DNA of 64,000 bases from an uncultured Flavobacteriales bacterium (GTDB taxonomy: Bacteria > Bacteroidota > Bacteroidia > Flavobacteriales_G > Salibacteraceae), in the NCBI GenBank assembly GCA_937121175.1, contig CAKZKD010000003.1:310001-374000 (forward strand). Reading direction: 5' to 3'. Within the stretch, counting starts at the first letter, position 1; every line of letters begins with the position of its first letter. Positions 20,801-28,414 of this stretch are shown here, piece by piece. A program made the translations under genes and the position numbers. The notes under the pieces were generated by a model that saw nothing but the letters and a program-made list of their open reading frames with translations, was not told the DNA's origin and did no database searches.

Positions 20801-21715
20801 GATATTTACAAAGGATTTGCTCCGGTTAGGGGAGAAACAACACGTCCGGGTTGGATTCGATACACCGCAGGATTATTCAATGATAAGAGTCAGGCTAGGT
20901 TGAAGCGAAATGAAATTCGCGCCTTAGGCTACGAAGATGCGTTTGTTGTGGCGTATTTAAATGGAGAGCGGGTTTCTTTGGCTAGGGCTAAGGACATAGA
21001 AACTGGAGCTGAAAAAGTACCGGTTGTAGCTTCAAATCAATCGGTTAATGTTGCCGCAGGAGAAACTCCTGTAGTACCAGTTTCTGCTGTTACTGGTGAA
21101 GTGAAGCAATTATCGGATATAAAAGGTTTAATGTACACCGTTCAAGTTGGCGCATTTAAAAATCAAGTTACCTCAAATGAGCTTTTCGGTATTTCTCCAT
21201 TAATCGAATATCGTGCAGGTAACTTATATAAATACGGTTCTGGAATTTACAACAACCTAGAAAGTGCAAGCGGTGCAAAAGATAAAATTCAGGCGCTTGG
21301 TGTTGCTGATGCATTTGTAACAGCATTCTTTGATGGAAATAGAGTATCGATGGACGAAGCTTTGAACTTAGCAAATGCCGGTGGGAATTTTGCAACCGAG
21401 CAGCCAGTAACCATAACCACACCAGTGACAAACTCTTCTGCAGGAATTAATTTTAGAGTTCAAGTTGGAGCCTATCGTCAAGAGGTGCCAGTGGAGGATG
21501 CTAAAATTATTCTCAGTCTATCGAACTTAGGACTCGACGTACAAAAAGAAGGTGATTTAACGCTTTATACAGCTGGTAACTATTCTTCATATGCGCAAGC
21601 GAAGCAAATGCAAACACAGGTTGTTAATCAAGGTTTAGACGGTGCTTTTGTTGTAGCGTTAAGAAATGGAGAAAAAATTGACTTACAGGAAGCAATTCAG
21701 CTCTCTGGTCAGTAA
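14837..21715 (+). CDS. Giant TPR / PD40 / triple SPOR-like envelope protein
   Basis: The 2292-residue protein starts at a GTG and carries a signal peptide (to about residue 28, GTAQ). In order come TPR helices (about 33-135), a PD40/WD40-like propeller piece with SSDGTTLYFAS and GGYDIFVSRL (about 210-325), a carboxypeptidase-regulatory-like beta domain (about 355-425), and a huge acidic low-complexity and coiled-coil region rich in Ser, Asn, Glu and Ala (about 500-1950). At the C-terminus are three SPOR-like repeats beginning VYKVQIGAFR (near 1973), MYTVQVGAFK (near 2096) and NFRVQVGAYR (near 2204). SPOR domains bind denuded peptidoglycan glycan strands, and TPR-PD40 pairs occur in Bacteroidota envelope proteins such as PorE. 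I infer a periplasmic tether between envelope layers, perhaps at division or gliding sites. It follows plsY by 10 bases. Confidence 0.85.
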   Translation: MKILPLHKSLQICLTIIMLFSTCKIGTAQDFKSEKQLIKGADDFFSQKQYKEAIPLYSTLVSNYPKDPTYNYKYGASLLYGSSDKEKPIKYLKFAISRPEVDPIAYFYYAEALHLNYEFNQAIKFYKKFTNNANNSTIKKNTVDNQIRQCENGKTLLKTITDLIVLDEKKTREQDFYKVYDLSAQGGQILVKIDEFRSPYEIKNDINGLFYFPKDADKIFFSSHTLDNRNGKDLYYAIKNEDGSWSKPISLGKNINTDFDEDFPYMSSDGTTLYFASQGHNSLGGYDIFVSRLDTNSGEWTSPQNLDFAINTPANDYLFIPDASGETAFFASERSTPVGEVSVYQINMERVPLDFTFIYGGFTAETTKKANIKVENVETNAIIGEYTTDENGKYKIKLPNDGKFRFLVDYEGSDVTHSGEVDLNERNTFKPLKQEMLVMGQGTDNEKLIIKNLVDEEVEEDVTLTAAFFKEKAKLKVNKDKYKDKKPKLTTPVVKPAGVSQSTEQPNMIADSREEQGKAASNIAEELVINTNDTSSNDGPALTVNEEQGSQDSGVSGSDNSEDESSNSGNADTQNVISNESKVDGSTGSVASNTTNVEAGNESEGSKEAGSSSGDSESGSVTSGNVSGGDMNFAFASDAEKIAFKSALIPAAGAAKNVSEQAIKNNQQVANNSAKMMDLQAEAAQNISDRKNMEAAKLKAEASNELAILKTLEEVDESSNEFKAVQEKLDQAELLEKQAIIAAKASTELISDKVSLERVVTQGAQLASSIINETTENSSEEIGAYNQLLEEEADQAYNIYEQRAVAEAAHKEEEKEYQHFADELAALKLEMADSEQIIEQKETALKSAKGKEAKDVESELLQEKAALSAMEEKVAKDEVEVAKLKEESEEQEAELAAFDAIISDLTTNESYTELAAAPNVIDGAGSINDSRSTESNIVEDNLAHVEVTTSSKEGFEANQNLQAGSELAVTPNSNDEPLTSNSVENSSNESSNNSNTDEEANAAGNSTLDDVAVNNELSSSNENENENEVHDDVQGANENAAEIIGTVESENGDEMIAQQRTSSSQEEKDILADNATAPLAVANVPSNLSNVNTEIPEVDTKFTLYPDFEEGDTLSQLEQDLMPSEGNETSAFIPENSLAALSNEDQSLRAQMKTGYHQAYMEEFFELAEEEDEYTKAVNTYVLNQSWLLDVEKEINYLESIEGEVPQEQFSAVKQRKTALESFRDTKLNDVESSKEKLEEATASQDQNTGEMAAEFRGEMNRVFEGKGRLSSEEIAEEKARREEDEKRKQEELQARMAAAQASAASQEPSDAAGESTNESSDGSDLGFADNGTQAEQEEGGAENELAAATENEANGESSANALDNQGAISREENTKENGIEATNGVDNDGSSTASSEENASSSNENSTADLAIEGEDGTEIDDLSSSDANRGDAENETSASAGSDSGNNSAQNNGNSNLENNSTKNGVEDDAGELGNAESGAAGNSNENNALGQQESGVNGNSNSNNGSNGSNNSQSNFLTNSATVPPVAKTNSGEIIPNKNEDKLAEVLNMQNTGTVEAIVTDYTAKIDKEENEKKAVAESERKLIRDKQKEFANSDKKRQQELANEIREEEQIVELMEQEAEILEYNKAAVGRAADNVLASQPGDERDSEKELKKALVVEQEAVETRESASARSAEKARGKKKKAAKADEVDALNHRADKLEFEANSLKELSKELEKIEEEVLTAEAGGNGPVVLPKPTRTLSQAEVQEIQSTDEFAAYDEDRKGAIKSYKKAQVLYQEKMSLEAQNKVIDAEIQNVKTDISNSTDETQKEELMSKLEDLETSKVDNTKLMNQKEAESRAAYSAYNKQNAAAINKLKSVEGEQGEKLIALANTAEINGVYSLTSSGTSTVLASNGTDTNENGQGNPSGQKNQSTQEGGEGYSTDKFNRVVQGIDNYPAELSDAIFKMIDFNESLYSEDNPIPMNNNLPTGLVYKVQIGAFRNAPPQDIYKGFAPVRGETTRPGWIRYTAGLFNDKSQARLKRNEIRALGYEDAFVVAYLNGERVSLARAKDIETGAEKVPVVASNQSVNVAAGETPVVPVSAVTGEVKQLSDIKGLMYTVQVGAFKNQVTSNELFGISPLIEYRAGNLYKYGSGIYNNLESASGAKDKIQALGVADAFVTAFFDGNRVSMDEALNLANAGGNFATEQPVTITTPVTNSSAGINFRVQVGAYRQEVPVEDAKIILSLSNLGLDVQKEGDLTLYTAGNYSSYAQAKQMQTQVVNQGLDGAFVVALRNGEKIDLQEAIQLSGQ
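17897..17920 (+). repeat. Hexamer repeat AATGAA x4 inside the giant gene
   Basis: Four perfect AATGAA copies encode an Asn-Glu run in the low-complexity region. Because the unit is a multiple of three, copy-number changes would keep the frame. Confidence 0.8.
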
Positions 21716-21720
21716 ATTTG
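21713..21720 (+). promoter_or_regulatory. Candidate -7 box (TAAATTTG) abutting clpS
   Basis: TAAATTTG overlaps the stop codon of the giant gene and ends four bases before the clpS ATG. It fits the TAnnTTTG consensus. No good -33 TTG is visible, so it may be fortuitous. Confidence 0.35.
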
Positions 21721-21724
21721 CACT

Positions 21725-21994
21725 ATGAGCGAACAAGTATTAGAACAGGAGTTAACTGAAGTTTCAGCCACAGATAAGCATCGTGTCGTGTTGTTCAACG
21801 ACCACGTAAATTCATTTGATTACGTAATTGATACATTGGTTGAGGTTTGCGAACATGACCCAATTCAGGCAGAGCAAGTAAGCCATATAGTGCATTACAA
21901 AGGCAAATGCGATGTAAAATCGGGCGAACGAAGAAAGCTGATTCCGATTTGTAACGAGCTGCTAAGAAGAGGGCTTACCGCGGAGTTGTCGTGA
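21725..21994 (+). CDS. clpS: ATP-dependent Clp protease adaptor ClpS
   Basis: ClpS delivers proteins with N-degrons to the ClpAP/ClpCP protease. The 89-residue protein has the family core: HRVVLFNDHVNSFDYVIDTL, containing the N-degron-binding Asn-Asp pair, then the helix ending AEQVSHIVHYKGKCDV with the conserved His of the binding pocket, and a C-terminal helix. The length is normal. It lies nine bases behind the giant SPOR-repeat gene. Confidence 0.9.
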   Translation: MSEQVLEQELTEVSATDKHRVVLFNDHVNSFDYVIDTLVEVCEHDPIQAEQVSHIVHYKGKCDVKSGERRKLIPICNELLRRGLTAELS

Positions 21995-22077
21995 ATCGAA
22001 TTAATTCCATTCTTCTGAATGCAAGGTGATTAATTATTTCATCAAACTTTTTTGGGAATTTTTCGTAACTTGTGTTC

Positions 22078-22470
22078 ATGATTAAACCAATTATCATTTC
22101 CTTCATTTTTTGCTTTTCTGTTTTATCTGGTTCAAGCCAAATTATGGTGTTAGACTATAATCCAGAGTTAAAGGAAAAAGTGCAATTTGAATTAGATATT
22201 CCTTCCGATCAACTCATAATAGTTTACCCTTTGGTTAAGGTGTTTTCCACAAAAATAATTGCTGCTGTTGATTATGGTCAAAAACGCAGAGCGATCAGGA
22301 GTATTGCTTATTTGAGCTTTTCAAAAAAGAAAGAGAAGAAAAACAAAACGAAAATCAAAACCAAAAAGAAAGTGTTCGATTCTGAAGCTAATATTCTAAA
22401 TTACTTTGTTTCGAACGGATACACTTTAATAGATGGAGAACCACGTTCCTTTATTTTTCAGAAAAAGTAA
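22078..22470 (+). CDS. Small secreted protein of unknown function
   Basis: The 130-residue protein has a signal peptide (IKPIIISFIFCFSVLSGSSQ). The mature part has a beta-rich start and then a strongly basic Lys-rich stretch (KKKEKKNKTKIKTKKK, about residues 82-97), followed by a short conserved-looking end (NYFVSNGYTLIDGEPRSFIFQ). I recognise no family. The ATG at 22078 gives a clean signal peptide; a GTG at 22072 is in frame. It converges on the DUF2130 gene with three bases between stops. Confidence 0.7.
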   Translation: MIKPIIISFIFCFSVLSGSSQIMVLDYNPELKEKVQFELDIPSDQLIIVYPLVKVFSTKIIAAVDYGQKRRAIRSIAYLSFSKKKEKKNKTKIKTKKKVFDSEANILNYFVSNGYTLIDGEPRSFIFQKK

Positions 22471-22473
22471 AGC

Positions 22474-23712
22474 TTAATTGTCAATCTCAACATCAGGTAG
22501 TTCCAATACTGAACTCGAAGCCAAAGAATTCCCAGCTATTCCCTTAATAGAACCAAACAAATTCGAAATATTTTCTTGTACCACCCAAATCTGTTTTTCG
22601 CGCTGACTCCAAATTTTGTGCATTGCCTTTTTCTCAGAATTTAGTTGGTGCACCATAGCGTCGTAATTCTCTACAATTCGTTTTATATTTTGTACAAATT
22701 CGTTACCAGTAAGGTAAGTGTACAGCAATTCCATTTTTTCGCCCTTATTCTCCTGCGAAGCAGACGCAGCGTGTGTTTTAATTAGTATTTCTCTAAGTAC
22801 TACGGCCAAACTTTGCACCTCTTGGTAGCCGCAAATCCAAACTCCGTCTTTTTGTCCAAAGCGATCCATTTCCTTGGGCATCGTTTCCGTTACCAAAACT
22901 GCAATATCGGCCTTACAAGTGATTTGATCTTGTTTTAATTTATCAATCCAATCGCCAGCAAAAGCTTTGGTACGCTTACTCTCATATACGATTTTACCAC
23001 AAACTTGTTGCTGCGTATTTACCACATTTTGAATAATATCCGCTCCTCGAACTCCTTTAGGTACTTCTTCTATTTGGTCGAACGGAAATTGGCGGGCAAG
23101 CAATTGTTCAATAGCCAACTCTTGCACTTCACCTTGCATTTGCATTGAGCCTTGTTCGGCTTTGCGCTTCATCTCTTCGGCTAGTTTTTTATTGTCGTCG
23201 ATTTGTTTAATCAGCTTTACTTTTTCCAATTCGAATGTTTCTCGTTCTTTTTTACGCGCCTTTTCTTCAATTTCTTGCTGGCGTGACAAGAGTTCTTTTT
23301 CGGTTTTGAGAGCTAAGTTTTCTTGCTGTTCAATTAACGCCTGTTCTTTTTTTAGCAGTTGCACTTCTTTTTCTTGGAGAACCCGATTTTCATTTTTTCG
23401 CTTTTCGTTTTCTTCTACCAGTGCCTTCATTTTTAAAGCAACAGACTCTTGTGTTTGTTCCTCAATTTTCTTTTTTTCTTGCTCTAATCGTTGATTCAAT
23501 TTTTCAAGAAACAATTCATTTTCGCGCTCTTTTGTTTTCTGAAACGCTTCTCGTTCTTTTTCCAATTGACTACGTTCATTACTAAAACGCTTAGATTGTT
23601 CGGCTAGTTTTTGTTCAAATTCTTTTTTTAGATGTGCTTCAATTTTACCCGCTAATGCTTCTTCAACAGCAAACTCGTGACTACAATTTGGGCATTTTAT
23701 TTTATCGGACAT
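22474..23712 (-). CDS. DUF2130 protein: zinc-finger-like N-terminus, long coiled coil, nuclease-like C-terminus
   Basis: The 412-residue protein starts with a CPNC motif (one CxxC pair, residues 8-11). It continues with a very charged coiled coil (about 28-195) and ends in the DUF2130 domain (about 200-380). In that domain RGADI, IVYESKRTKAF (near residue 242) and WIDKLKQDQ have the order of a PD-(D/E)XK nuclease core. It may act on DNA or a nucleoprotein complex; the role is not known to me. A minus-strand TATTTTTG at 23739-23746, 26 bases upstream, could be its -7 box. Confidence 0.85.
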   Translation of the reverse strand: MSDKIKCPNCSHEFAVEEALAGKIEAHLKKEFEQKLAEQSKRFSNERSQLEKEREAFQKTKERENELFLEKLNQRLEQEKKKIEEQTQESVALKMKALVEENEKRKNENRVLQEKEVQLLKKEQALIEQQENLALKTEKELLSRQQEIEEKARKKERETFELEKVKLIKQIDDNKKLAEEMKRKAEQGSMQMQGEVQELAIEQLLARQFPFDQIEEVPKGVRGADIIQNVVNTQQQVCGKIVYESKRTKAFAGDWIDKLKQDQITCKADIAVLVTETMPKEMDRFGQKDGVWICGYQEVQSLAVVLREILIKTHAASASQENKGEKMELLYTYLTGNEFVQNIKRIVENYDAMVHQLNSEKKAMHKIWSQREKQIWVVQENISNLFGSIKGIAGNSLASSSVLELPDVEIDN

Positions 23713-23771
23713 AGGTTATAAAGCAATTAGATTTTTATCAAAAATAAAGCAATGCTCATCAAGTATAGAGC

Positions 23772-23807
23772 AAAAAAAAGTCCCAGCTTGAAACAAACTG
23801 GGACTTT
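23772..23807 (-). terminator. Intrinsic terminator of the cold-shock gene
   Basis: The arms AAAGTCCCAG (23777-23786) and CTGGGACTTT (23798-23807) form a perfect 10-bp stem. Read on the minus strand the hairpin is followed by a run of U (A-tract 23772-23779). It lies 23 bases beyond the cold-shock stop codon. Confidence 0.9.
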
Positions 23808-23830
23808 AATCAATGATTAAAAAAAATATA

Positions 23831-24022
23831 TTAAGCAGCTTTTACATTTACTGCGTTAAGACCTTTTCTACCTTCTTTAAGCTCGAACTCAACATCGTCA
23901 CCTTCTTTGATTTCATCGATTAATCCTGTTACGTGTACAAAGTATTCTTTGTTCGTCTCTGTTTCTGTAATAAATCCAAATCCTTTAGATTCATTAAAAA
24001 ACTTTACTGTTCCTTTATTCAT
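23831..24022 (-). CDS. Cold-shock domain protein (CspA family)
   Basis: This is a 63-residue single-domain OB-fold protein that binds single-stranded RNA/DNA and acts as an RNA chaperone. Both RNA-binding motifs are present: KGFGFI (RNP1, residues 13-18) and YFVHV (RNP2, about 27-31), in which the usual first residue of VFVH is Tyr. It is monocistronic, with a candidate promoter 25 bases before the ATG and a strong terminator after it. Confidence 0.95.
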   Translation of the reverse strand: MNKGTVKFFNESKGFGFITETETNKEYFVHVTGLIDEIKEGDDVEFELKEGRKGLNAVNVKAA

Positions 24023-24047
24023 GATATATTATAAAAAATTAAGAGCG

Positions 24048-24055
24048 CAAAAGTA
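24048..24055 (-). promoter_or_regulatory. Candidate -7 box (TACTTTTG) for the cold-shock gene
   Basis: The minus strand reads TACTTTTG, 25 bases before the ATG, matching TAnnTTTG. The -33 region has no clear TTG. Confidence 0.45.
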
Positions 24056-24123
24056 GTCTTATTTATTCGTAACAGATGGTTTTGTGCATTTTACTTTAGT
24101 TTCTTTCTGAAATACAGTTGGTT

Positions 24124-25968
24124 CTACGATTTTGGTTTTAAGTAATTTAGAATTGGTTCTGCATTCATTGTATTACTGTCTAAGGATGCGAACTCAAATT
24201 TTCCAAGCCGACCAATACCATTGTGTTTCTTTAAATAGAACTGTTTTTGGTGATGTTCGTTGTAATATTTCCTCAAATATTTCATAACTATTCTACTATC
24301 GTAAGGTCCTTTCCTTAATAGAACAAAAACGTTGTCTTTATTAATGGCCGCCTTATGAAAGTTCGGGGCCATACCTGCTTCTTCAAGTACGTTCTGTTGA
24401 TGAAAAGATTGATTGTTCCAGCCTCCAGAAATCACAACGGGTATTTGTTTCCAATATTCAATGGAGTTAAATGGAAGTTGGTATTCATATCTAAATGAAG
24501 ATGCGACCATGTACAATATGGCATTATCCGGCAAAGCATCTGACCAAGTTCTAATGTTTTCGTACATGATTTCTTGGCGTTCTTGGGCAATTTTAAACTT
24601 GTCTTTAGCCTTGTTTATATCGCTTATAAAATAGGTTTGAGCAGTTAGAAATAGGATAAAAGCACCGCTTGTTTTAGCGAAATAGGAAACGGTGTATTTT
24701 CTATGTTCTTCAAAATCAATGGATTTTAAGTAGAAAACTGCCCATAAAAACGCAATCCACATAGCAACAATGACTCGAAAAGGATAACGTTCTAACCCAA
24801 AGACCAGATAAATACTAATAGCAATAAAAGTGACGCCAAGTGCAAATAGCATAGTTTTTTGTTTCCAAGAAAAGAAGGATAAAAACAGCAATAGAAATAC
24901 CAGCCAGGGTAAGAAGGCTGCATCAGAGACGAAATTGAGAGCGTCAGTTGCCATGGTGCTAAATGACAAATCATAATTTTCAAAGAATGTATTATCGAGG
25001 TTATCAATTCCACGTGTAAAACTCAACGAATTGTAAGCTACGTTAAACTTTTCGGCCGTGAATACCTCGGGGTCTAAATACTGCCAAGATTTTATGATTT
25101 TATAATCGTTTTCAGACCACCCAATAGACTTGTATAGTTCTGCCGTTTCGTCCGAGTATTTTAAAAATTCGTAATCTATGAACTGTGATTTTGCGATGTT
25201 TAATTCAAACCATTTTGCCCAAACTTCATGCTGTTGATAATGGTTTACATCCAGAGTCCGAAAGCCGTAAACGCATATTATTACTGTTAATATCCAACTC
25301 AAAACAATACCACCAAATAGGGTTTTGTTGGATTTTGTTTTCTTCAGAATCCACCAAAATCCTGCGATGGAAAGAAATGGAGCAAAGAAAGCGGCGACAA
25401 GTACAACGCTGTAATATCGAATTAAACCGGCGAGTAAAACCAGTAGGCCGGCGTGCATAAGAAGTGTTACACTGCTAGTTTTACGACTTGGTGATTTGTG
25501 AAGAATAGACGTGAAAAGAATAATACCGGCGGTGGCGCATACAATTGAAACTATTGTAAACTGCAAGTGCCAAAGGCCTGGCATCAGGCAAGCAAAAGTT
25601 GCAAAAAGTCCTATGATAAAGGATAGAACATTTAGCCGTTGTCGCCAAGCAGCAAACAACATAGTGGCTAGGGCTAATCCTTGTGTAACTACCAAAAAAT
25701 AAGGATACCACGTAACCGTTGGAAACAGTTTGTACAAGGCGGCTATTCCGTTTCCTAAAATGAAATTCACGTAGAGTGAATCACCAGATGGTGCTGATGA
25801 TGCCCATACTCCTTGCAAAATCATTTGAATGCCCATATCGTCGTTACTACCGAAAACGGGTTGACCTATGAACGTAAGGTACAAGAAATGAAGTAGTGCT
25901 ACTATTGCAGCACTAAACGCGAATAATCTAAATTCTGATTTTTGTATTGATTTTAGAATTGAAGACAA
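24124..25968 (-). CDS. Large polytopic membrane protein, possibly GT-C glycosyltransferase-like
   Basis: The 614-residue protein has about eleven or twelve hydrophobic helices over the first 450 residues and then a soluble C-terminal domain of about 150 residues. After the first helix comes a loop with GSNDDMGIQ, which has the paired acidic residues in the first outer loop typical of GT-C fold glycosyltransferases that use lipid-linked sugars. That resemblance is the only functional clue. It lies four bases downstream of msrB on the same strand, so the two are likely co-transcribed. Confidence 0.7.
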   Translation of the reverse strand: MSSILKSIQKSEFRLFAFSAAIVALLHFLYLTFIGQPVFGSNDDMGIQMILQGVWASSAPSGDSLYVNFILGNGIAALYKLFPTVTWYPYFLVVTQGLALATMLFAAWRQRLNVLSFIIGLFATFACLMPGLWHLQFTIVSIVCATAGIILFTSILHKSPSRKTSSVTLLMHAGLLVLLAGLIRYYSVVLVAAFFAPFLSIAGFWWILKKTKSNKTLFGGIVLSWILTVIICVYGFRTLDVNHYQQHEVWAKWFELNIAKSQFIDYEFLKYSDETAELYKSIGWSENDYKIIKSWQYLDPEVFTAEKFNVAYNSLSFTRGIDNLDNTFFENYDLSFSTMATDALNFVSDAAFLPWLVFLLLFLSFFSWKQKTMLFALGVTFIAISIYLVFGLERYPFRVIVAMWIAFLWAVFYLKSIDFEEHRKYTVSYFAKTSGAFILFLTAQTYFISDINKAKDKFKIAQERQEIMYENIRTWSDALPDNAILYMVASSFRYEYQLPFNSIEYWKQIPVVISGGWNNQSFHQQNVLEEAGMAPNFHKAAINKDNVFVLLRKGPYDSRIVMKYLRKYYNEHHQKQFYLKKHNGIGRLGKFEFASLDSNTMNAEPILNYLKPKS

Positions 25969-25972
25969 TTGC

Positions 25973-26413
25973 TTAGTCCATTTTTATCGATGCCGAATTT
26001 ACGCAATACCTAAGCCCGCTTGGTTCAGGGCCATCCGGAAAAACATGGCCTAGGTGAGCATCGCAAGTATTGCATTGAATCTCAACTCGAATCATTCCAA
26101 AAGATTCATCTTTAATGTATTTGATTGCGTTTTCTTTTATCGGTTGAGTAAAACTAGGCCATCCAGATTTTGATTCGTACTTAATTGTAGAATCGAATAG
26201 GGGAGTCTCGCAACATTTGCAAGAATATATTCCAGCATCGTAACTGTAGCACAAATCGCCAGAACCTGCACGTTCTGTTCCGTGTTCTCGAGTTATGCGA
26301 TATTCCTCTTCGGTCAACATTTCACGCCACTCTGCATTGGTTTTTTCAATGCGCTTTTCAGGCGTTGGGTTTCCGTTATTTGAAAAACTAATTATTGAAT
26401 TCCAGTTTATCAT
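25973..26413 (-). CDS. msrB: Peptide-methionine (R)-S-oxide reductase MsrB
   Basis: MsrB reduces the R form of methionine sulfoxide in proteins. The 146-residue cytoplasmic-type protein (no signal peptide) has the two zinc-binding CxxC pairs (CKCC and CNTC), SGWPSF, HLGHVFPDGP, and the catalytic cysteine in RYCVNSASI. It lies between the glycine-rich secreted protein upstream (six bases from that stop) and the large membrane protein downstream. Confidence 0.96.
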   Translation of the reverse strand: MINWNSIISFSNNGNPTPEKRIEKTNAEWREMLTEEEYRITREHGTERAGSGDLCYSYDAGIYSCKCCETPLFDSTIKYESKSGWPSFTQPIKENAIKYIKDESFGMIRVEIQCNTCDAHLGHVFPDGPEPSGLRYCVNSASIKMD

Positions 26414-26419
26414 ATTTCT

Positions 26420-28414
26420 TTAATGGGTTACAACAATTTTACGTTGAATAATGCCTTTGTCTGTTTCTACTTTTAGCAAGTAAACACCTTCAGTATCTAA
26501 TTTGATTTCGGTGGATTTTGTTCCTTGGAATACACTTTTGGTCATTAGTTTACCCGTTAAATCAAATATGGAGAAGGATTTAATAAACATTGTTTTACTT
26601 ATAATATTGAACTCACCATTACTCGGGTTTGGTGCAATAATAAAATCATTTAGATTTCCTTTTTCCTCATCAATGGAGCTTACGAAGTATAATACGCAAT
26701 CACTAGTGTCAACGCAACCATCTTTTCGCACTATCACTGCATACTCTCCAAACTCTGCTATTTTGGGTTCAAATTCTTGTAAGGTGTCTTTTGGTTCTCG
26801 GTTCAGAGAATCACAATTAATCCATTGGTATATAGCATTATTCTGATTGGATTTCCATTTGTTGGGAAATTCATTTCCCAGAGAAGTTGTATAACCTGTA
26901 ACTGAAACCGTTGAGTCGATGGAAGTCACTTTTAAATCAATATTTTTAATTACTGAACACCCACCTGCATTCAATGCAGTATCCTGATAGGTTCCACTTG
27001 TAGTCCAAACGTATTTTCCGCTTGGGCTTGTATAAGAGTTACATGCAGAAACAGTATCGAGAAGCACTTTATCTAAAGTATTGTCCGCTAATGATAAGCT
27101 GGTTATTGTGGCCCCATTAGTTCCGTCTGCTCCACCATTTTTATCTCCAATATTACAGCCGTTTTGAGAAGATGAAGCAATCTCACCAGCGAGGCCACCT
27201 CTGGTATTGATTATAGCAGAGGAATAGGTTGCGTTTGGTGGAAAGGCAATAACGCCACCGCCACCTCCGCCTCCAGGACCGCTACAGTTACTCGTGCCAA
27301 TGTTATCTACAAATACTCCGTTTCCGCCAGCAGCAGAAAGGGTTAGCGTGCTTGAAATCGAATTTACATCCAAAATAATGGAGCCTCCAGCGCCGCCGCC
27401 GCCGCCGCCTTCTCCTTCAGAGTTTGTTCTGCCTGTGTTTCCGTTTGTGTAAATTCCTGACCGATTGGTTCCTTTTATTTCAGGAGTAATGATGAGAATA
27501 ATTCCTCCTCCGTTTTCTCCACTTTCACCTACTATTCCGGCGTTATTTCCGTGTCCAGAGCCACCGCCGCCGCCCATAAAAACGCGTCCATTTGTAATTT
27601 CAGTGGCCAGTGATTTTGAATTTAATCCTTCTAAGGAACCACAGGCAAAAGCTGAGTTTTTTATACGTTGTCCACCAGCGCCACCTGCTCCGTAGTTCGC
27701 GCCGCCAGAACCACCTCCGTTGTGGTTGTTACCACCACCGCCGCCGTTAGCTTGCGGCCCACGGCTGCATTCTTTCCCATTAATATAGGCTGCAATTCCT
27801 TCTCCTTTTACCGATCGGTCATTTGCCGATGTTCTACTCGAATGATAGGTAGTTGGGCTTATAAATACGCACCCACCTCCAGATTCCAAGGCGTCTCCAC
27901 CACGGAAACCTTTACCTGTCATATCTATTGAATATTGGTCTAAATCTAAAGAACCGTTACTTTTAATGGCAAGTACACCGCCTTTGTTTCCATCCCAAGA
28001 ATCTCCAGTAACTATACCCGTCAGTTTTGCTCCGTTTGAATATTCGGGCACTTTCACCAATTGAACTTTTCCTGATGGGTTGTAAGGATGATTAAACGGA
28101 TAATTGAAAAAGACCGAGGAGCCATTTACCGAACAAACTATTTGAAGCTCGTAAAATCCAGCAGCATTGTAATTATTTATCGTTCCAAAATTTCCAGATT
28201 GAGTTTCGTTTATTTCTGCACCTTGCATTTGAATTATTAAAACCAAATCGCCAGCCTGAAATGAATTTGTACCAGAAACTGTTGCAGAGTAGTCGCCAAT
28301 ATTAATTGCGGTGACGTTCGAATATTGATTTACAACTCCATTAATACTGGTTTGGGCAACAGTATAGAATTGAAAAGAAATTAGTGCTAAGAGTGTGAGT
28401 AGCTTTTTTGTCAT
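26420..28414 (-). CDS. Glycine-rich secreted protein with type IX sorting domain
   Basis: The 664-residue protein has a signal peptide (LLTLLALISFQFYTVAQ) and a very glycine-rich middle (about residues 170-420, with runs of six Gly such as GEGGGGGGAGG). A cysteine-containing beta region follows at about 455-580. The C-terminal type A sorting domain starts near residue 590 with IIAPNPSNGEF, continues through FDLTGKLM and ends GVYLLKVETDKGIIQRKIVV. That domain directs export by the type IX secretion system and attachment to the surface. The Gly-rich part resembles surface or adhesive proteins. GCC-type codon runs make the DNA locally GC-rich. Confidence 0.88.
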   Translation of the reverse strand: MTKKLLTLLALISFQFYTVAQTSINGVVNQYSNVTAINIGDYSATVSGTNSFQAGDLVLIIQMQGAEINETQSGNFGTINNYNAAGFYELQIVCSVNGSSVFFNYPFNHPYNPSGKVQLVKVPEYSNGAKLTGIVTGDSWDGNKGGVLAIKSNGSLDLDQYSIDMTGKGFRGGDALESGGGCVFISPTTYHSSRTSANDRSVKGEGIAAYINGKECSRGPQANGGGGGNNHNGGGSGGANYGAGGAGGQRIKNSAFACGSLEGLNSKSLATEITNGRVFMGGGGGSGHGNNAGIVGESGENGGGIILIITPEIKGTNRSGIYTNGNTGRTNSEGEGGGGGGAGGSIILDVNSISSTLTLSAAGGNGVFVDNIGTSNCSGPGGGGGGGVIAFPPNATYSSAIINTRGGLAGEIASSSQNGCNIGDKNGGADGTNGATITSLSLADNTLDKVLLDTVSACNSYTSPSGKYVWTTSGTYQDTALNAGGCSVIKNIDLKVTSIDSTVSVTGYTTSLGNEFPNKWKSNQNNAIYQWINCDSLNREPKDTLQEFEPKIAEFGEYAVIVRKDGCVDTSDCVLYFVSSIDEEKGNLNDFIIAPNPSNGEFNIISKTMFIKSFSIFDLTGKLMTKSVFQGTKSTEIKLDTEGVYLLKVETDKGIIQRKIVVTH
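27390..27409 (-). repeat. Triplet run encoding poly-glycine in the type IX cargo gene
   Basis: Six consecutive GCC triplets on the plus strand (GGC on the coding strand) encode a Gly run. Similar but shorter runs occur nearby at about 27257-27272 and 27560-27576. Confidence 0.7.

Noticed and set aside
24124-26413. Polysaccharide or glycosylation locus built on the large membrane protein
   Set aside because: Only one weak GT-C-like clue is present and the neighbours (msrB, cold-shock gene) do not fit such a locus.
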